Source: Episyrphus balteatus (lineage: Eukaryota; Arthropoda; Insecta; Diptera; Syrphidae). Taken from it: a stretch of DNA of 64,000 nucleotides. Every line of letters starts with the position of its first letter. Position 1 is the first letter of the stretch. The DNA lies in the NCBI RefSeq assembly GCF_945859705.1, contig NC_079134.1, forward strand, positions 69,622,625 to 69,686,624, given 5' to 3'. This document shows positions 59,241 through 64,000 of the stretch, in pieces. The notes under the pieces were generated by a model, which saw only the letters and a list, made by a program, of their open reading frames with translations, was not told the origin of the DNA and made no database searches. The translations under genes were made by a program, and so were the position numbers.

Positions 59241-59525
59241 ACTCTGAATTCCTCAGCTCTGACAAAATACCCAGAGTTGCTCAGGGTGCGTACAGAGCGA
59301 ACATCGAACACAGAGGAAATAACTCTGGTTGAAAAAGTAGCTACAAAAAACGCTTGACAACGAATTCGGAGCGACCTTGAGTGCCCTAGAGCTCACAACG
59401 AAAAAACCTAATACTTATAAAGGTATGTCATTTTCGATTGGCCGTCCGGAAGCTTCCAGAATCATTCTGAAGCCTGCTGCAAGTTTTTTATTCTCCTAGT
59501 GAAAAAACAAAAAAAAAATTATTTG
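59241..59525. repeat. 285-bp direct repeat, copy 2
   Basis: See copy 1 at 57108-57392; only scattered substitutions differ. It lies inside the 2.2-kb hAT-type element, 1.85 kb downstream of the first copy. Confidence 0.88.
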
Positions 59526-60106
59526 ATTTTTCACCAATACAGATATTAAATTTCGGAATCGGGTGGAACCGATTCAAACTCTTTTATTGGATTTCAAAAT
59601 GAGTGAATCATTGAGTGACTCCAATCAAAAACGACATTAATGTAGGTACCTAGTTGAAAAAGTTTTTGAAAAAATATTGTTCAAATAAAACCAACTGTAC
59701 CTACTCTTTAAATGTGTTTAAGCAAAAAAGTCAGAGATAAAGGTTGTTTGAGCCTAAATTACATGAAAAGGTCCGTTCCACACTCAGTTTGCAACTGCCG
59801 AATTTAGTAATATTTGGTTATTTTTGGTCAGAGTCTGTTCCCAACTTCAAAAATTGTGTAGAAGAAAACGTAAAAAATTTCCCCACCCTGACAAATTTAG
59901 CCCAAAGAATTTCTTCCGGCAGAAATATGAGTTCTGTCAAATGAAAAGTTGACGTATGTCAAACAAATAAATAAAGAAGAAAACAAATCAAATTGTTGTG
60001 ATTTTTAAATTGAATCGCGTTTACGTGTTTTTTGCATTAAAAAAGTGTTAATGTTTATCGAATTAAGCCTAAAATATGAAATTGTGTTGTATAATGGTGT
60101 TCAACT

Positions 60107-60219
60107 TGTTCCAGACTTTTTGGCAGTCTTTCGTAGTTTATTTCCTACTGAGAGAATTCTCTCCCAACTCTCATTAATTTGAAAGACTGCCTAATTTAGT
60201 GCACAAAAAGTCTGGAACA
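60107..60219. repeat. 113-bp hairpin element
   Basis: Inverted ends TGTTCCAGACTTTTTGGCAG and (right) TGCACAAAAAGTCTGGAACA with a second stem around GTCTTTC/GAAAGAC. A likely tiny MITE nested in the hAT-type element. Confidence 0.65.
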
Positions 60220-60685
60220 GACCTAATATTTAATTTTTTTAAAGTTAAGCTTATGTACCTACTTTAATAAACTGCACATTGTTACATAAATGCATTAACA
60301 AGTATATGAGATGTAAGACATAATCTGCTATTGCTTTTTTTCGTGATATAAAAAAATTGTTTTAAAATAATTTTTTTTTTAGAGGCGCCACTTGCAATCT
60401 TGCCCAGGGGCGCCGGTAGTGCTTAAATCGGCACTGACCCTAAGTTCACTGTAAAAAATAAAACCAGAATTCTAGGTGTGCGCCCTTAATGGAAAGTCGC
60501 CCCAAAATCTTATTTGCTTATCCAATTTGGTTTTAATTTTATTATTTTTAAAATTAAACTTGTTTCTTCAAATTTAAAATAAATAATGTGTGCTGTCAAA
60601 AATGTTGACATAAATAACATATGCTTTGCGATAGTAAGTGCGTTCAATGTGAAAAAAATCTGAATTTGGGTTCAGTTTTGATGGG

Positions 60686-61041
60686 TTGAACTCTGCCATT
60701 CTCATTCGTTCGTGACCATGATTAACAAATGATTTTTTTCGTTACGTTACGTTTGTTAATTTTTTTTTTATTTTAGTTATTATTTAATAAACTATGATCC
60801 ACCAAATTATAAAACTGATCAAATACGTTTTACTAAATTGACACTGAATTATTAAGATATATTTTTTTTATTCATGACTAAGTGCTGCTAACTTTACGCC
60901 TTACGTAATTTGTTAATAACTTTTAAACTATGATTCACCAAATTGTAAAATTGTTTCACTAAATTTCACCTAATTCTCACCTAATTATTTGCACACAAAT
61001 TTTTGAAATTCCCCACTAAGTGCTTCTAAGTTGATGGCGGT
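60686..61041 (-). repeat. Right copy of the long-range inverted repeat (partner 1065-1819)
   Basis: Reverse complement of the left copy without its 387-bp MITE. It sits about 75 bp from the gypsy LTR. The ~60-kb separation and opposite orientation are the notable points. Confidence 0.82.
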
Positions 61042-61114
61042 GAAATATAAAAAGAAGTACTTCTTTTCCACTGAAAAAAGATAGGAGCTCGGGAAAAAAC
61101 TCAGTTATACATAT

Positions 61115-61630
61115 TGTAATGTTTTATTTCGGGTTCACAATAAAACTTATTTAATTTCCACTTATATTTCCGTTCAAATAAGAACACACTTTATTTCAAC
61201 TCAATTTACTTTTATTATTCGCTCAAACAAACACACTTTTAAATCACTTTATTTACTACTAACAATTCGCAACACTTTATTTCACTTTGTACTGTACTCT
61301 TTCACTTTCAAGATTAAACTGTCTCCGGTCGGTGTCTACGTTGCCCTTTTATACCGGAATCTCGAGACTCGAGAACGTCCTCGAAGGCTCTCGTCCCTGC
61401 CTCTCGAAACTTCCTTTCCAGGAAGGGGCACTTCATACTTCCAGTCTAGTGGGATATTTTTAGATGTGTTCAGTGGGATATTTTAAGATGTGTTCAGTGG
61501 GATATTTTGAGATGTGTTCAGTGGAATATTTTCTTAATTACTAAAGGTCCGTTCACATTTCTACCTTTGCAGTAGTAGGTAGTGTGTTCAGACTTTTATC
61601 TTAAAAGTAGTTCAGTAATTCATCGTTACA
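61115..61630 (-). repeat. LTR of a Ty3/gypsy element (3' LTR, minus strand)
   Basis: Read on the minus strand it begins TGTAACGATG right after a purine tract (AAGAGGGGGACAA) and ends AACATTACA: 516 bp. It has TATAAAAG at 61346-61353 and AATAAA at about 61125. Upstream of the TATA word is a 24-bp unit (AGTGGGATATTTTNAGATGTGTTC on the plus strand is given here as AGTGGGATATTTT then AGATGTGTTC) repeated about 3.5 times at 61448-61531. Confidence 0.8.
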
Positions 61631-61641
61631 TTGTCCCCCTC

Positions 61642-64000
61642 TTAGGATTGTCCGCCCCGAACAACTCCATTGCTTCTTTCACCATTATAACGATGTAAAC
61701 GGTCATAATGAACTACCTTTAGTTTGCCTCTTACCCCTCTTTGTATACGGTAAACTACGTCGTTAATTCTGGTTATTACTGTGTAAGGGCCTTCCCAGTT
61801 TTGTTGTAGCTTCGGTGATAGTCCCTTTTGTCGGTGGGGATTGTAAAACCACACAAGTTCTCCTTCTTGAAACCCTGTTGCTGTCGCTCGTGCGTCATAT
61901 CTTGTTTTCATCCTGTCACTAGACGCTTTTATAAATGTCCTTGTCCGTTGGTGAATGTCAGCCAGTGTTCCTTTCAGGTTATCTACGTACTCATCCATTT
62001 CATGTGGCTCGTTTGGAACACTTCCAAATTTTATTTCACTTGGCAGGCGTATTGTTGAGCCAAATAGGACTTCCGATGGTGTATGTCCAGTAGAACTATG
62101 TGTTGCACTTCTATAAGCCATCAAGAATAATGGAATATGTCGGTCCCAGTCTCGTTGATTATCATTGACTACTTTTGACAGGTGTTCCTTAAGTGTCCTG
62201 TTAAATCGCTCAACCATCCCATCAGATTGTGGATGAAGCGGTGTTGTTCGCGTCTTCTTGATGCCAAGGAGTGAGCAAACCTCTTGAAAGATCTTAGATT
62301 CGAAGTTCCTTCCTTGGTCGGGATGAAGTTCCATGGGTACTCCGAACCTGCTCACCCAATGAAAGACAATCTTATCCACAACTGTTTTGGTTTCCTGGTT
62401 TGGAATGGCAAATGTCTCAGGCCATTTGCTGAAGTAGTCCATCACTACAAGGATGTATCGATTTCCGTTGTTGGTTTCGGGAAAAGGACCTGCTACGTCT
62501 ATTGCAATTCTCTCAAAAGGTGCACCCACATTGTACTGCTGCATCTTGCTTTGTATTTTTCTAGCTGGTCCTTTGCTAGCGGCACAAGTATCACATTTCC
62601 GGCACCACTTTTCAACGTCTTCTCTCATACGTAACCAGTAGAATTGCTGTCGTAGCTTTTCCAGCGTCTTGTTGATGCCTAAATGGCCTCCAGAAATTCC
62701 ACCGTGCATCTCTCGGAGAACATCATTTACCTTTGACTGAGGTACGACTAGCTGCATTACATAGGATTTACCATCTGCGGATTCCCACTTACGCCTGAGT
62801 AGCCCTTCTTGCACATGAAGTGAGTCCCATTGTGCCCAATATGCTTTTAGAGTGGGGCTTCGGTCGGAGATGTCAGCCCATTCTGGTTTCTCTTGATGTT
62901 CCTTCCATGCAAGGATGAGTTCGATGTCCGAATCTTCTTGTTGGGCCATTCTGAGTTCTTCATTACTCCAGCCGCATATGGGATCAGCTCTCGTTCTTCT
63001 AACAGCGACAACTTCCTTTTCTTCTAGTCGTGTGCAATGCTTGCAGTCTTGCTTGCACGGGCGCCGAGATAATGCGTCTGCATTTGAATGCAGCTTTCCT
63101 CTTCGATGTTGAATCTGACATTGATACGTCTGAAGTATCTCGATCCATCTTGCTACTTGACCCTCTGGATTTTTGAAGTTCAAAAGCCAATTTAGCGCAC
63201 CATGATCTGTGCGAAGAAGGAACTTCTGTCCATAGATGTACTTATGGAAGTGCTTTGTTGCCAATACTAGAGCTAGAAGTTCCCTTCTGGTCACGCAATA
63301 ATTTCTTTCTTGTTTCGAGAGTACCTTGCTGAAATAGGCAACGACCTTTTCTTCTCCGTCATGAACTTGCGATAAAACAGCACCAACTCCAACATTACTT
63401 GCATCTGCGTCAATGATGAATTGTTTGCCTGGAGTCGGATAGGCCAGCACAGGAGCTTCACATAACCGCAGCTTCAGTTCCTGAAAGCTTTTCTCACACT
63501 CACCTGACCATTTAAAGGGTTTACCCTTCTCCGTAAGTTGGTGCAAGCTTTTGGCGATTCTCGCAAAATCCTTCACAAATCGTCGATAGTACGTTGCCAG
63601 ACCCAGGAAACTCCGAAGTTGATGCTTGTCCTGAGGGGTTGGCCAGTTCTTCACAGTGTCAACTTTTGCAGGATCAGTCTTCACTCCTTGGGATGAGATG
63701 ATATGCCCCAAATATTTAACCTCGGTCTTGAAAAGTGCACATTTCTTTGGATTCAACTTAAGATGTGCTTCTCGTAGCCTCTGGAATACAGCCTTTAGGT
63801 TTTCACAATGGTCATCAAATGTTTTTCCGTAAACGATGACATCATCCAAATAGACTAGGCAAGATTTCCAGGTTAATCCATTCAAAACGCACTCCATCAA
63901 ACGCTCAAAAGTAGCTGGAGCATTACATAGCCCAAACGGCATGACATTAAACTGCCACAGACCATTTCCTGTGGAGAAAGCCGTCTTTTCCCGATCTTCT
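61642..64000 (-). CDS. Pol polyprotein of a Ty3/gypsy retrotransposon, 3' part
   Basis: One uninterrupted frame runs from the window edge (63999) to TAA at 61642-61644, at least 785 residues. RT: MPFGLCNAPATFERLME and the catalytic YLDD (about 63845). RNase H: DADASNVGVGAVL (about 63420) and TRRELLALV. Integrase: HHCC zinc domain (HLGINKTLEKLRQQFYW, CRKCDTC; about 62600-62680), then the D,D,E core (IDVAGPFPE, HPDQGRNF, DGMVERFNRTLKEH) and a C-terminal GPY-type module (WEGPYTVI). It copies element RNA and integrates the DNA. The stop overlaps the polypurine tract before the LTR. Gag, protease and the 5' LTR lie beyond the window. Confidence 0.95.
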   Translation of the reverse strand, partial: EDREKTAFSTGNGLWQFNVMPFGLCNAPATFERLMECVLNGLTWKSCLVYLDDVIVYGKTFDDHCENLKAVFQRLREAHLKLNPKKCALFKTEVKYLGHIISSQGVKTDPAKVDTVKNWPTPQDKHQLRSFLGLATYYRRFVKDFARIAKSLHQLTEKGKPFKWSGECEKSFQELKLRLCEAPVLAYPTPGKQFIIDADASNVGVGAVLSQVHDGEEKVVAYFSKVLSKQERNYCVTRRELLALVLATKHFHKYIYGQKFLLRTDHGALNWLLNFKNPEGQVARWIEILQTYQCQIQHRRGKLHSNADALSRRPCKQDCKHCTRLEEKEVVAVRRTRADPICGWSNEELRMAQQEDSDIELILAWKEHQEKPEWADISDRSPTLKAYWAQWDSLHVQEGLLRRKWESADGKSYVMQLVVPQSKVNDVLREMHGGISGGHLGINKTLEKLRQQFYWLRMREDVEKWCRKCDTCAASKGPARKIQSKMQQYNVGAPFERIAIDVAGPFPETNNGNRYILVVMDYFSKWPETFAIPNQETKTVVDKIVFHWVSRFGVPMELHPDQGRNFESKIFQEVCSLLGIKKTRTTPLHPQSDGMVERFNRTLKEHLSKVVNDNQRDWDRHIPLFLMAYRSATHSSTGHTPSEVLFGSTIRLPSEIKFGSVPNEPHEMDEYVDNLKGTLADIHQRTRTFIKASSDRMKTRYDARATATGFQEGELVWFYNPHRQKGLSPKLQQNWEGPYTVITRINDVVYRIQRGVRGKLKVVHYDRLHRYNGERSNGVVRGGQS

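Larger units (their letters stand above)
58266..60436. mobile_element. hAT-type non-autonomous element, 2171 bp
   Basis: Ends CAGCGCCGGTTTTAG and, on the other strand, CAGTGCCGATTTAAG; the exact 8-bp direct repeat ACCCTAAG flanks it (58258-58265, 60437-60444). GGCGCC and GCCCAGGGGC words sit near both ends. The interior holds repeats: a duplicated GGCACCCCAATTTT block (58410-58470), a pentanucleotide-like array (58850-58955), the 285-bp repeat copy 2 and a hairpin at 60107-60219. No transposase. Confidence 0.86.

Overview
This window reads as A+T-rich, gene-poor, repeat-dense insect DNA, probably dipteran. That inference rests on an LOA-clade LINE with a DUF4780-like ORF1 and RNase H, two Bel/Pao families with insect F-type envelope-like ORFs, and SMC1-like fragments that look fly-like. 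I find no intact host gene, tRNA, rRNA or CRISPR array. Almost every recognisable coding stretch belongs to a transposable element, and most are decayed. The insertions are nested, and several boundaries can be set to the base from target-site duplications (TSDs).

Layout. 0-3.3 kb: small inverted-repeat elements, an isolated coiled-coil ORF and fragments of Bel/Pao family B. 3285-16644: a Bel/Pao element (family A) with both LTRs and a 5-bp TSD. It has an intact gag-protease ORF, broken pol and broken env-like ORFs, and two large insertions (a Transib-like element and a 3.6-kb AT-rich block). It sits inside an older family-B RNase H fragment. 16926-23434: an LOA LINE with an 11-bp TSD inside a family-B LTR. 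Its 5' UTR carries a second Transib-like element with CACAGTG ends. 23.4-35.0 kb: a decayed family-B Bel/Pao copy, cut by a 1.4-kb inverted-repeat element and by a MITE that itself hosts a CR1/Jockey-group LINE.

35-48 kb: non-coding AT-rich DNA holding a 1.5-kb foldback, a hAT MITE, a deleted hAT with BED and dimerisation domains, and a second copy of the MITE at 28.5 kb. That second copy is split by a TTAA-flanked element full of palindromes. 48.8-58.2 kb: two differently deleted copies of a repeat that carries fragments of the cohesin gene SMC1. A minus-strand CR1-like LINE (PHD-finger ORF1) truncates the first copy; between the copies lie a 125-bp satellite array and other repeats. 58.3-60.4 kb: a third hAT-type element with an 8-bp TSD. 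60.7-61.0 kb: an inverted copy of sequence from 1.1-1.8 kb. 61.1-64.0 kb: the 3' half of a Ty3/gypsy element on the minus strand, with an uninterrupted pol frame that runs off the window; it looks like the youngest element here.

No cooperating gene set exists. The value of the window is its insertion record, the captured SMC1 exons, and the structured non-coding elements.
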